From: a virus
IMG/VR virus record: IMGVR_UViG_3300010148_005374
Coordinates: 1 to 61,467 of that record
DNA: 61,467 nt
Direction: 5' to 3' (one strand)
Shown: piece after piece, positions 46,639 to 54,641 of the stretch
Layout of the letters: every line of letters starts with the position of its first letter
Position numbering within the stretch: position 1 is the stretch's first letter
The notes under the pieces: generated by a model
What the model saw: the letters and a program-made list of their open reading frames with translations, nothing else
What the model was told of the DNA's origin: nothing
Database searches by the model: none
Made by a program: the position numbers and the translations under genes

Positions 46639-47904
46639 CTAAATGTTCTTATTGATACATTGCTCTATTACATTAAAAGCTTCGTTAATAGCTTCAATGG
46701 GTAAAGTTAATGGTGGTCCTAATTTTATTGACTCTCTAAAAGTGCAGACTGGTAGGACTCCATTTTCAATACAATCAGTAACAATTTTGTTCGTTCTTTC
46801 TGTTGTATCAAAAACAATACCAGCCACCATACCCCTAGCGTTAACATTAGTAACACAATCATAGTCAAGAAGTTTATGACTTCTCTTTTCAAAAACCTGT
46901 ATTCTTTTATTAAGTTCCTTTTGAAACTTTTTATCTGTTAAGAATTTTATGTTTGCTAGACAAGCTGCACACCCCAAAGTATTTCCGGCGTGTGTGCCAC
47001 TTAGATTAGCGTTTAAATCGACATCAATAATTTCTTTTGTTCCAAGTATAGCTGACATAGGAATTGACGAAGATATGCCTTTTCCAAGACAAATAAGATC
47101 TGGCTCTATGTTATCACCATAGGTCATGTATCCATATAACTCACCCATCCTATAGAACCCTGATTGAACCTCATCAAAACAAATAAGTGCTCCATTGTCT
47201 CTTGCAAACTTATAAAGAGCTTGAATATATTGAGGTGGGTACATCCAGGCGGCCCAGCCTTGATACGTCTCTAGGAAAAATGCTGCGATCTGATCAGCAG
47301 GTGGTAGGATATTAGGATCAAACTCAACATCTGGATCTACAGGAAAGTCTATAAACACCACATCATCATCTACCATAGAAGACCATTCTGTTGCATCTTT
47401 AGACCCACATATAAAGGCCGACCCGAGAACTCTTCCGTGATAACTACCGTTAAAAGTTATAATATATTTTTTGTTATTCTTTTTTGCCCAAGATTTAACC
47501 AGTCGATAGGCTGCATCAGTAGCTTCAGAACCAGTATTAAGAAGTATCGATTTTTCAAAGTGATTAGGAGAAACCTCTAAAAGCTTGTTAACATATTCCT
47601 GTCTTATCTCGGTTATATACTGGTAGGCGAATATTAGATCAGAATCAACCTGATCTTTGATAGCTTTTTTAATTTGTGGATTAGCATGACCAGCATTAGT
47701 GACAAATATGCCAGAAGTCATATCAATCCATTTGTTGCCATCCTTATCAAAGACATTATAATCGTATGCACGATCCCAAACGACCGGCACTTGGTGTCCG
47801 TTTGCTTCGGTCTCTGTAGAGTATCGCTTATCGTGTAATTTGTTTTTCTTTAAACTGTAGCCATTGTTTATGGATCTATGATTTGTTTTTACTTTTTGCT
47901 TCAT
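46639..47904 (-). CDS. Class III PLP-dependent aminotransferase (421 aa)
   Basis: Full-length aminotransferase of the glutamate-semialdehyde/4-aminobutyrate type. Signature features: NTGSEATDAAYRLVKSW, FNGSYHGRVLG, FETYQG-like LETYQGWAAWMYPP, LICFDEVQSGFYRMGELYG (Asp244 contacting PLP) and CLGKGISSSIPMSAIL with the PLP-binding Lys275. It probably aminates a keto sugar or an aldehyde. It overlaps the NeuA-like gene by 29 bases and runs two bases before the VOC gene. In usual nonulosonic-acid pathways the aminotransferase is of DegT type, so a class III enzyme here is unusual. Confidence 0.88.
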   Translation of the reverse strand: MKQKVKTNHRSINNGYSLKKNKLHDKRYSTETEANGHQVPVVWDRAYDYNVFDKDGNKWIDMTSGIFVTNAGHANPQIKKAIKDQVDSDLIFAYQYITEIRQEYVNKLLEVSPNHFEKSILLNTGSEATDAAYRLVKSWAKKNNKKYIITFNGSYHGRVLGSAFICGSKDATEWSSMVDDDVVFIDFPVDPDVEFDPNILPPADQIAAFFLETYQGWAAWMYPPQYIQALYKFARDNGALICFDEVQSGFYRMGELYGYMTYGDNIEPDLICLGKGISSSIPMSAILGTKEIIDVDLNANLSGTHAGNTLGCAACLANIKFLTDKKFQKELNKRIQVFEKRSHKLLDYDCVTNVNARGMVAGIVFDTTERTNKIVTDCIENGVLPVCTFRESIKLGPPLTLPIEAINEAFNVIEQCINKNI

Positions 47905-48616
47905 TTAATTTATCCAACAACTTATGACCTCTTGTGGCCAGATGATAATCTATAAGTTCAAACTCATACTCAGTGTCAACCTCCAAAACAAAATCAGTGA
48001 TTATAGGCAAGACCGTTTCTCCAAACGCATCACCATCTTGAAGTGTAACTCTTTTTACAATGTCTAAATAACCATTTGGTTGGTAGGCTGCTGGAAACAC
48101 TTGTCTTGGTAAGTTTGTGTAATTTTTTTCTCCTTTGAAGTCTTCAAAAAACCCACAACAATAACCGTTCTTATCAAGTTGAAACATCTTATGAGGAGAT
48201 TCAGGCAACTTGTGCATTGACCTTACGCCAGTCGAAACAAGTATCTTAGTATGAAAATATCTTTTAATCTCTTCGTCTATGACTTCTGGATCTCTTAGAG
48301 GCGTAGTAGGCCTGACATAAGCAATATCAGACCCCCCTAGAGAATCAAAATAATGTTGTATTACTTCCTCATCCCTAGATCGGTCACCAGCTAATTCAGA
48401 TGGCCTTAAGAACGGAACCTCTGCCCCATACTGTAAGGCCACATTAGCGATTTCTTGATCGTCTGTAGATACAATAACTTTATTGATCATTTTCGATTGC
48501 TGGCAAGCAATGATCGAATAAGCTATTAGCGGGTGACCGTGAAGGAGTTTAATATTCTTCTTGGGTAAACCTTTACTGCCGCCCCTTGCAGGTATTAGAG
48601 CATCTATTTTACTCAC
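47876..48616 (-). CDS. neuA: CMP-nonulosonate cytidylyltransferase (NeuA/LegF-like, 246 aa)
   Basis: Activates a nonulosonic acid (sialic, legionaminic or similar) with CTP. Seen: IPARGGSKGLPKKNIKLLHG (nucleotide-binding loop with conserved Arg/Lys), VSTDDQEIANVALQYG, and ITDFVLEVDTEYEFELID (metal-binding Asp). Length matches NeuA (about 230). It starts with GTG at 48616, overlapping the NeuB-like stop as GTGA. The chemical identity of the substrate cannot be decided. Confidence 0.88.
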   Translation of the reverse strand: MSKIDALIPARGGSKGLPKKNIKLLHGHPLIAYSIIACQQSKMINKVIVSTDDQEIANVALQYGAEVPFLRPSELAGDRSRDEEVIQHYFDSLGGSDIAYVRPTTPLRDPEVIDEEIKRYFHTKILVSTGVRSMHKLPESPHKMFQLDKNGYCCGFFEDFKGEKNYTNLPRQVFPAAYQPNGYLDIVKRVTLQDGDAFGETVLPIITDFVLEVDTEYEFELIDYHLATRGHKLLDKLNEAKSKNKS

Positions 48617-49449
48617 AGAGTATCTACCTTTCGTAGCTTCTCAGCGATAGATACTTCAGTATCCATGACCCTCTTTTCAGGCGAGCCCATACAGGCAATG
48701 ATATCTCTAACATAATCCATCATTCTTTTAAGTCCAACAACCTCCAAGGACGCAGACTGATCTGATCCATACATCGCCCGATCAAGAGTAATGTGTCTTT
48801 CCAAAGATGAGGCACCAACAGCAACAGCAGCACAACTAATAATGATACCTGTTTCGTGGCCACTATATCCAACATTACAGCCGTACCTATTTTGCAGCGT
48901 GTGCATCACACGAAGATTTGCATCTTCAAGTTGCATTGGGTAGGTACTGTTACAATGCATAAGCTCAAAAGAGCAGTCATGGCTTTTAAAGATTTCAACT
49001 ACTTTATCAATTTGCTCAAGTGTGCTCATCCCAGTAGAAATAAAAGTATGCTTCTTTTCGGATGCAATTTCTTCTAGAAGTTCTCTGTGTGTAAGCATAG
49101 CCGACGCAACTTTATTGTATTTGCAATTAAACCGACGCATGAAAATTTGACTATCAACATCCCAGGCAGATGCGAACCATTCAATATTTTTTTCTTTACA
49201 ATATGCATCAATCTGCTCGTAATCAGATTCGGTAAACTCTAGCCCAAGTTTTTGTTCTCTATTTGTTGTCCCCCAGGGACTCTCTCTTGGTTTATCAAGC
49301 TCTTCTTTCGTGTAAACCTTATCAATAGTTCTCTTTTGAAATTTTACCGCATTGCATCCTGCTGCTGCGGCCTCATCAATAAGTTGTTTGGCAATATCCA
49401 GACTGCCGTTATGGTTAATACCAATTTCTGCAATTACAAAAACACTCAT
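48613..49449 (-). CDS. neuB: Nonulosonic acid synthase, NeuB-like, lacking SAF domain (278 aa)
   Basis: Condenses phosphoenolpyruvate with an N-acyl-mannosamine-type sugar. Features: VIAEIGINHNGSLDIAKQLIDEA, AVKFQKRTIDKVY, STGMSTLEQID, MHCNSTYPM and metal-binding histidines in GYSGHETGI and ERHITLD. Usual NeuB has about 350 residues with a C-terminal SAF (antifreeze-like) domain; this protein stops at 278, so it has only the TIM barrel. Phage and some marine members also do so. It lies upstream of NeuA (GTGA junction), as in many NulO operons. Confidence 0.88.
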   Translation of the reverse strand: MSVFVIAEIGINHNGSLDIAKQLIDEAAAAGCNAVKFQKRTIDKVYTKEELDKPRESPWGTTNREQKLGLEFTESDYEQIDAYCKEKNIEWFASAWDVDSQIFMRRFNCKYNKVASAMLTHRELLEEIASEKKHTFISTGMSTLEQIDKVVEIFKSHDCSFELMHCNSTYPMQLEDANLRVMHTLQNRYGCNVGYSGHETGIIISCAAVAVGASSLERHITLDRAMYGSDQSASLEVVGLKRMMDYVRDIIACMGSPEKRVMDTEVSIAEKLRKVDTL

Positions 49450-50399
49450 ACCAGTAAATCTCCTTTGGTAAATTCATCATACCATGCTTCTTTGTTTAGG
49501 TTAATAATTTTTGCACCTTTTAGAGCGGCGCTTTCTCTTAATATTTTCATATCATCAAGTAAGAAATCCTTGTAGACATATCTCCAGTGTCCAATCTGTG
49601 CTACATTAGGGATATAGTAGTTCTTATCTTCTGGGTAACCGTCAGCGTAGCCTAAAGAATAATCTAAATCAAGTCCAACAATGTAGATATTTTCAAACCC
49701 CATAAGGATAGCCAAAGCAACACAAAAAAGACCAACAGTTTGTCCCACGCCACAATGACGTTCGTGGCCTGAGTATTCTTGGAGTTTCTCCTGCAAAGTA
49801 AGACTGCCATCCCTGAGGTGGCAACAATGTCCTGTCTTTGACCATCCGCCAGCTAGACCTGCATGTACCTGCGCACACCACTGGTTGACATTTTCATTCT
49901 TAATATCGGGCACTTGCCACATTTGCTTATTGTTGCCATAATATTCAAAATCAAGGTTTTTATTTTCTTCATAATATTTTTTGAAGTTTTTCAAAACCTC
50001 AATACAACTGTGCCCCTTGAAATGTTTATTATCATAGGGAAGATATTCAAAGTCAAGATTATCTTCAACAAACGCTGGGTCTGTTAAGTCAGCCGCACGA
50101 TTATATATCAGAGGCACCTTATAAGTATTAAAAACATCAATGGGGTAATCCCTAATCTTCCAGACATTCTCATTTAGTATAGAATCACGAATATTAAATT
50201 CTGTGTTGGATACAACCCAATAGTCGGGCTTTGTGCTAAAATAATCAAACCACTCGTTGACAGAAAACCTGGTTATCTTTTTACTCTTTTGTAGCTCTTG
50301 TATCTTTTCGATATACGGCGCTAAACTTGGTCCGTGCAACGCTATAACACAAGACTGTCCTTTGTGTTTATCTACAATATCGTCAAAAGTTAGTTTCAT
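49446..50399 (-). CDS. DUF115/Maf-like or sialyltransferase-like protein (317 aa)
   Basis: Rossmann-type fold. The motif ALHGPSLAPYIEKI (residues 20-33) resembles the GxGPSL loop of Maf/DUF115 proteins and of GT42 sialyltransferases. Later, VGQTVGLFCVALAILMGFEN followed by IYIVGLDLDYS also fits DUF115. Maf proteins transfer CMP-nonulosonates onto flagellin; GT42 enzymes transfer sialic acid onto glycans. With NeuB/NeuA next door, a nonulosonic-acid transferase is the likely role. Start ATG at 50399 has a GGTGAT site. Confidence 0.65.
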   Translation of the reverse strand: MKLTFDDIVDKHKGQSCVIALHGPSLAPYIEKIQELQKSKKITRFSVNEWFDYFSTKPDYWVVSNTEFNIRDSILNENVWKIRDYPIDVFNTYKVPLIYNRAADLTDPAFVEDNLDFEYLPYDNKHFKGHSCIEVLKNFKKYYEENKNLDFEYYGNNKQMWQVPDIKNENVNQWCAQVHAGLAGGWSKTGHCCHLRDGSLTLQEKLQEYSGHERHCGVGQTVGLFCVALAILMGFENIYIVGLDLDYSLGYADGYPEDKNYYIPNVAQIGHWRYVYKDFLLDDMKILRESAALKGAKIINLNKEAWYDEFTKGDLLV

Positions 50400-50402
50400 A
50401 TA

Positions 50403-51353
50403 TCACCAAATAAAATTTTTCTTGTAATAGTCTACAATGGATTGTATCTCATTGTCAAATATTTTTTTAGGCTTCCATCCAAGTTTTCTAATTTTTTCGT
50501 CATTTAGACAATACCTTACATCTTGTCCTTTCCTCACATAAGAATAGTCAATATGTTCTTTCCAGTCAACGTCAGTTCCATAAAATGCCTTTATAATCTT
50601 TCTAACAGTTTCAGAATTTTGCTGCTCAAAGTCTCCCGAAACGTTGTATATCTCATTTACGACTTCATTGTCAACCAAGGTTAGAACGGCCTCAGCAGTA
50701 TCATCTGCATGTAACCAATTTCTGATTGGAGTGCCGTCATTATGAAGAGAAATCTTTCTGCCTCTAAGTAAGTTTTTCACACTAAGAGGAATTAATTTTT
50801 CAGGGTATTGTCTAATTCCATAATTGTTAGTAGGTCTAACTATCAAATACTGCAAATCATAAGTTCTAGACCAAGCTAACACAAGCATATCGGCTGCGGC
50901 TTTCGCTGCTGAGTACGGATTACTTGGATGCAATAAATCATCTTCAGTGTGGTGTCCCTCTAAGATATCACCATAAACCTCATCTGTACTAATGTGAAGA
51001 AATATAGGCCTTTTACCACAGTTCTTTGGCTTGAACCTAACGAGATCTAATAGGTTTTTGGTGCCCACAATATTTGTGTTTATGAACTCATCACTATTTA
51101 TTATGCTATTCCCAACATGAGATTCGGCGGCAAAATTGACCACATAATCGCAATCACACAAAGAGTTAAGATCTTTTATGTCAGCTTTTAAAAACTTAAA
51201 GTTATCATATGTGTTCAACTGCTGTAAAAGAGACTCGTTAGCCGCATATGTAACTTTGTCAATCCCATACACCATCCATCCTCTCTCTAAACATTTAAGG
51301 ACAAAATATGAAGGAATAAAACCCAAACACCCTGTTACACATAATATTTTCAT
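50403..51353 (-). CDS. dTDP/CDP-glucose 4,6-dehydratase-like (RmlB family, 316 aa)
   Basis: Extended SDR that produces an NDP-4-keto-6-deoxyhexose. The pattern is RmlB-like: DKVTYAANESLL (nucleotide-binding loop), FAAESHVGNSI, HISTDEVYGD (catalytic Thr/Asp/Glu), NPYSAAKAAADMLVLAW (YxxxK), RPTNNYG. The cofactor loop reads TGCLGFIPS, so the third Gly of TGxxGxxG is Pro. The ATG at 51353 is chosen as it follows the RfbH-like stop by one base; an upstream ATG would overlap that gene. Substrate is probably CDP- or dTDP-glucose for the adjacent 3-dehydrase. Confidence 0.85.
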   Translation of the reverse strand: MKILCVTGCLGFIPSYFVLKCLERGWMVYGIDKVTYAANESLLQQLNTYDNFKFLKADIKDLNSLCDCDYVVNFAAESHVGNSIINSDEFINTNIVGTKNLLDLVRFKPKNCGKRPIFLHISTDEVYGDILEGHHTEDDLLHPSNPYSAAKAAADMLVLAWSRTYDLQYLIVRPTNNYGIRQYPEKLIPLSVKNLLRGRKISLHNDGTPIRNWLHADDTAEAVLTLVDNEVVNEIYNVSGDFEQQNSETVRKIIKAFYGTDVDWKEHIDYSYVRKGQDVRYCLNDEKIRKLGWKPKKIFDNEIQSIVDYYKKNFIW

Positions 51354-51354
51354 G

Positions 51355-52704
51355 TTACCTTTTGCTGAAGAATTCATCCACGACCCCTTCAATATAATTT
51401 ATCTTCTCATCTGTTACACCAATAAAAGTTCCCAAGAAAAAAGATCCAACTGTTGCCTTATAAGCATTTGGAAAACGTTCTTTAATATTATCATATCTCT
51501 TAGCGTAATCCACATAAGCAGGATGATATAAACAATTACCAGCAAAATAAGATCTTGTCTGTATCTTATTGGATTCAAGATGCTTAACAAAATCTTCTCT
51601 AGTAAAACCACTGTTGTCTTTGACAGTCAATAAAAAACCAAACCAATTAGGGTCAGACTTATCAGTTTTTTCTGGAAGCATAAAATACTCTTCATACTTC
51701 GAGAATATTTTCTTTAGTGATTTAAAGTTTCTTCTTCTAGCATCATCCATATCTTGCAATTTATCTAACTGCTTTAATCCTATGGCGGCTTGCATCTCTA
51801 ATGGCTTAAGATTGAAACCTATCTCATCAAAAACATACCTATGATCATAGTTTATTCTCTCTTTACCATCTTTAAGCCAAGGCCTAAACCTGTTCCCGCA
51901 AGCCGTGCCTGCCGTAACATCTCCTGGTTTTTGCTCGTTACAATAACAAGCCCTGCCCCAATCTCTGAAACTAGCTAAGACTCTCCTTAGCCGAGGATCG
52001 TCAGTCGCTACAAACCCTCCTTCACCCATAGTCATATGATGTGCGGGATAAAAAGAACAAGTTGACATCAATCCAAATGATCCTAATTTCTTTCCATCAT
52101 AAAAGGAACCCATAGCATCACAAGAATCCTCTAAAAAAATTAAATTGTATTTATCAACTAAATGCATTAACCTGTCCATATCAGGAGGGTTTCCTAAAAC
52201 GTGAGCAAATATAATACCCCTGATACTACTATCTTTCTTCAAAGCATCTTCAACCTGGTCTAGGTTGAGATTCAAAGAAGGCAAGTCAACGTCTACAAAT
52301 ACTGGCTCGAATCCTGTTTGTATAATCGGGTTTAGAGTTGTAGGGAAACAAACCACTGGGGTTATAAACTTACTACCCTTAGGTAAATGAAACTTTTTCA
52401 TAAAGCTTTTTTTGCTAGTCAAAGCTTGGGTCATAATAAGGTTTGCTGAACTTCCAGAATTTGTCAGCATCCCAAAATTCTTGCCTAAAAACATTGGGAA
52501 AGTTTCTTCAAACTCTCTCGCTTTTTTACCAAAAACAAGCCAACCATCAAGAATAGCTGATACAGCTTCTCTAAATTCTACGGAACTAAAATTAGGCCCT
52601 GAGTAATTTACCCAATCTCCTGGAGTCCACGATTTACGAAGCAAGTTCTCTTCTGCGTACTCTTCTACAAGAGACAATATTTTTTCTAGCTTTTTGTCCT
52701 TCAT
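51355..52704 (-). CDS. rfbH: NDP-4-keto-6-deoxyglucose 3-dehydrase, RfbH/E1-like (449 aa)
   Basis: PMP- and iron-sulfur-dependent enzyme of 3,6-dideoxysugar synthesis (ascarylose, tyvelose, yersiniose pathways). The PLP lysine is replaced by His222 in CSFYPAHHMTMGEGG. The [2Fe-2S] ligands of E1 (C-X57-C-X1-C-X7-C) can be traced: C195, C253, C255 and C269, so the spacing is X57, X1 and X13; a six-residue insertion lies in the last gap. Length and motifs (NSGSSANLIM, RDWGRACYC, GFNLKPLEMQAAIGLKQL, SYFAGNCLYHPAY) fit RfbH. Its usual reductase partner (E3) is not in this window. Confidence 0.9.
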   Translation of the reverse strand: MKDKKLEKILSLVEEYAEENLLRKSWTPGDWVNYSGPNFSSVEFREAVSAILDGWLVFGKKAREFEETFPMFLGKNFGMLTNSGSSANLIMTQALTSKKSFMKKFHLPKGSKFITPVVCFPTTLNPIIQTGFEPVFVDVDLPSLNLNLDQVEDALKKDSSIRGIIFAHVLGNPPDMDRLMHLVDKYNLIFLEDSCDAMGSFYDGKKLGSFGLMSTCSFYPAHHMTMGEGGFVATDDPRLRRVLASFRDWGRACYCNEQKPGDVTAGTACGNRFRPWLKDGKERINYDHRYVFDEIGFNLKPLEMQAAIGLKQLDKLQDMDDARRRNFKSLKKIFSKYEEYFMLPEKTDKSDPNWFGFLLTVKDNSGFTREDFVKHLESNKIQTRSYFAGNCLYHPAYVDYAKRYDNIKERFPNAYKATVGSFFLGTFIGVTDEKINYIEGVVDEFFSKR

Positions 52705-53540
52705 TTACAAACCTCATTTAAACCCTGGATAAATCCAACAAAAATATCCCTTGGAAACGTTTTATTAAAAGTTTTTGAACTACCTGTATAGTTTTTTACG
52801 TCTTCATTTTTTAGGATGAGATTAGGATTATGAGACCCTAATCTATTCTCTACTATATCAGATATTTGCTTTAAGTTAAATTTTTCTGGGTAGGTAAGAT
52901 TGACATCTCTGGGTAGATCTTGTTTTTTAAAATTGGAAATATAAAAGCCTATAGCTCGACAAACGTCTTGGTCATAAAAAAAGTCCATCTCTTTTTTAGC
53001 ATCAATGGTAACTTCTGTATTTTTTTCAATACCAGATTTTAATACCTTGATTAATCTATTTTCCTCTTCGTTTTTACCAAAACAGCCAAACAGCCTAAAG
53101 TTGTAAAGATGTTCATTTAGTTCTACTATCTTTCTTGAGATTACATTCTTAGAACGGCCATAATAATCTGATGGCAGTTGGTCATAGATTCTTGATTCTT
53201 CGAAGTTTGATATATCTCTTGCCCTATCAAACTCAGCACCCGAACCAAAATTTATCAAAATTGAATACTGGTCTTTGTTATTAAGAAGATTGTTAAACAT
53301 CTTGAGGTTTGTAACATAATCTTCTGGGTTATCTTTGTGATTTCTTCTGCCACCTTTAACCGCAGTGTGTAAAACTATATCGACACTATGGTCTTGTAAA
53401 AAATTCTTGACCTTGTTTGGGTTCGAGACATCTAGTTCTTGCCTAGTACAAGCTAGGGTATTATAGCCCTTAGAAGAAAAATATCTGTTTAATGATTTCC
53501 CCAGGAAACCATTAGCACCTGTAATGAGAATCGTATTCAT
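52701..53540 (-). CDS. NAD-dependent sugar epimerase/reductase, RmlD-like (279 aa)
   Basis: Extended SDR of RmlD/GalE-type. TGANGFLGKSLNRYF is the cofactor loop, INFGSGAEFD the middle strand, DYYGRSKNVISR the YxxxK active site. It is rather short and has a distinct C-terminal part. It overlaps both neighbours by ATGA and lies between the RfbH-like and transketolase-like genes. A 4-reductase finishing the 3,6-dideoxy (possibly branched) sugar is the inferred role. Confidence 0.8.
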   Translation of the reverse strand: MNTILITGANGFLGKSLNRYFSSKGYNTLACTRQELDVSNPNKVKNFLQDHSVDIVLHTAVKGGRRNHKDNPEDYVTNLKMFNNLLNNKDQYSILINFGSGAEFDRARDISNFEESRIYDQLPSDYYGRSKNVISRKIVELNEHLYNFRLFGCFGKNEEENRLIKVLKSGIEKNTEVTIDAKKEMDFFYDQDVCRAIGFYISNFKKQDLPRDVNLTYPEKFNLKQISDIVENRLGSHNPNLILKNEDVKNYTGSSKTFNKTFPRDIFVGFIQGLNEVCK

Positions 53541-54013
53541 CTGCTAAGGTTCATATAGTTTGGTCTACCATCAAAAAGGTAGTCATCAATATTTTGTTCA
53601 AGAGATTCTTCGTCAGATGGCCAGATAGATTTTATGTTAGAAAAATTAGACATTACTTTACTATCATCCTCTGCCCAATGAGAGAAGCCCAAGTAACCAT
53701 AGTCTTTTTCTCTGCCACCTCCAAGTAATTTAACAGGTATCTTTTCATGGTCAATGTAGTTCCTGATGAACTCATACGGACGATATAAAACAAAAGGAGT
53801 TATTGAGTACACAACGGGTATGATACCAGAGGTAGCCATTCCGCAAGCAGCGCCGACCATTAGTTGTTCAGAAGAACCAAAATTATGAAACCTATTTGGG
53901 AAGTCTATTTTTATTCTGTCCCAAAGTCCATAACCAAGATCACCTGTCAACAAGTGTATCTCGTTGTGTTCTGCCATTTTTGTATGCAATAAGTTACTAA
54001 ACTTTTTTCTCAT
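53537..54013 (-). CDS. Transketolase-like, pyrimidine-binding subunit (158 aa)
   Basis: Second half of a split ThDP enzyme. Catalytic Glu49 is in FGSSEQLMVGAACGMAT, the transketolase-family signature, followed by PVVYSITPFVLYRPYEFIRN and KLLGGGREKDYGYLGFSHWAED (His/Asp loop). With 158 residues it lacks the third, C-terminal transketolase domain. The ATG at 54013 overlaps the N-terminal subunit's end by 17 bases. With its partner it may transfer a ketol unit to a 4-keto-3,6-dideoxy sugar; inference from context. Confidence 0.82.
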   Translation of the reverse strand: MRKKFSNLLHTKMAEHNEIHLLTGDLGYGLWDRIKIDFPNRFHNFGSSEQLMVGAACGMATSGIIPVVYSITPFVLYRPYEFIRNYIDHEKIPVKLLGGGREKDYGYLGFSHWAEDDSKVMSNFSNIKSIWPSDEESLEQNIDDYLFDGRPNYMNLSR

Positions 54014-54641
54014 CTAATTCCCTAAGTGCCAGCTTATAATCATCCTGATTCATTATGTGGTAGTGGGCATTCAATCCTTTTAAAAAGGAGAACTCATTAA
54101 CCTTGCTGTATCTTATATTGATACTTGGTAAGAAACACTGAAGACGTTCTACAAGGTATCCTGTATCAACAGAATCGTAGGCCGCAAAACCATTAACACA
54201 TACATAGACTTGTATGTTTTTTACATTGTTCTCGTAGATAAACTTTAGACTTTCCCATATAGATCCTTCTGCACATTCGCCGTCGCTTATTAAACAATGG
54301 ACTGTTATGTTTTTATTTGCAAGAGCTTTACCCACTGCAAATGTCAACCCCATACCTAAGCTACCTGTCGAACAGTACACCCCATCACTTTCTTTTCTAT
54401 GTGGGTGACCCCCGTGCCTATCAAATAAATCTGCTGCGTTTTTTCCTTCGTATTTTTCTAAAGCAACATACTGCGCCAAAGAAGCATGCCCACAGGACAA
54501 TATAAAAATATCATCTTTATTTTTATTGCGATATATTTCATCAACAATAGGGAGACAAGAAAAATAACTACCCAAATGAGATAACTTATTTTTGTAGGCT
54601 ATCTCAACAATCCTTTTCTTCAGTTGAATCAAAGGCCCCAC
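53997..54641 (-). CDS. Transketolase-like, ThDP-binding subunit (214 aa)
   Basis: First half of the split enzyme. The ThDP motif is SDGECAEGSIWESLKFIYEN to VNG (residues 119-151; canonical GDGE...N). Also STGSLGMGLTFAVGKAL and LSCGHASLAQYVAL, both transketolase-typical. The start is GTG at 54641: GGAGG lies five bases upstream. No ATG occurs early in this frame. The usual transketolase is about 620-680 residues in one chain, so with its partner (158) this pair is compact. Confidence 0.83.
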   Translation of the reverse strand: MGPLIQLKKRIVEIAYKNKLSHLGSYFSCLPIVDEIYRNKNKDDIFILSCGHASLAQYVALEKYEGKNAADLFDRHGGHPHRKESDGVYCSTGSLGMGLTFAVGKALANKNITVHCLISDGECAEGSIWESLKFIYENNVKNIQVYVCVNGFAAYDSVDTGYLVERLQCFLPSINIRYSKVNEFSFLKGLNAHYHIMNQDDYKLALRELDEKKV

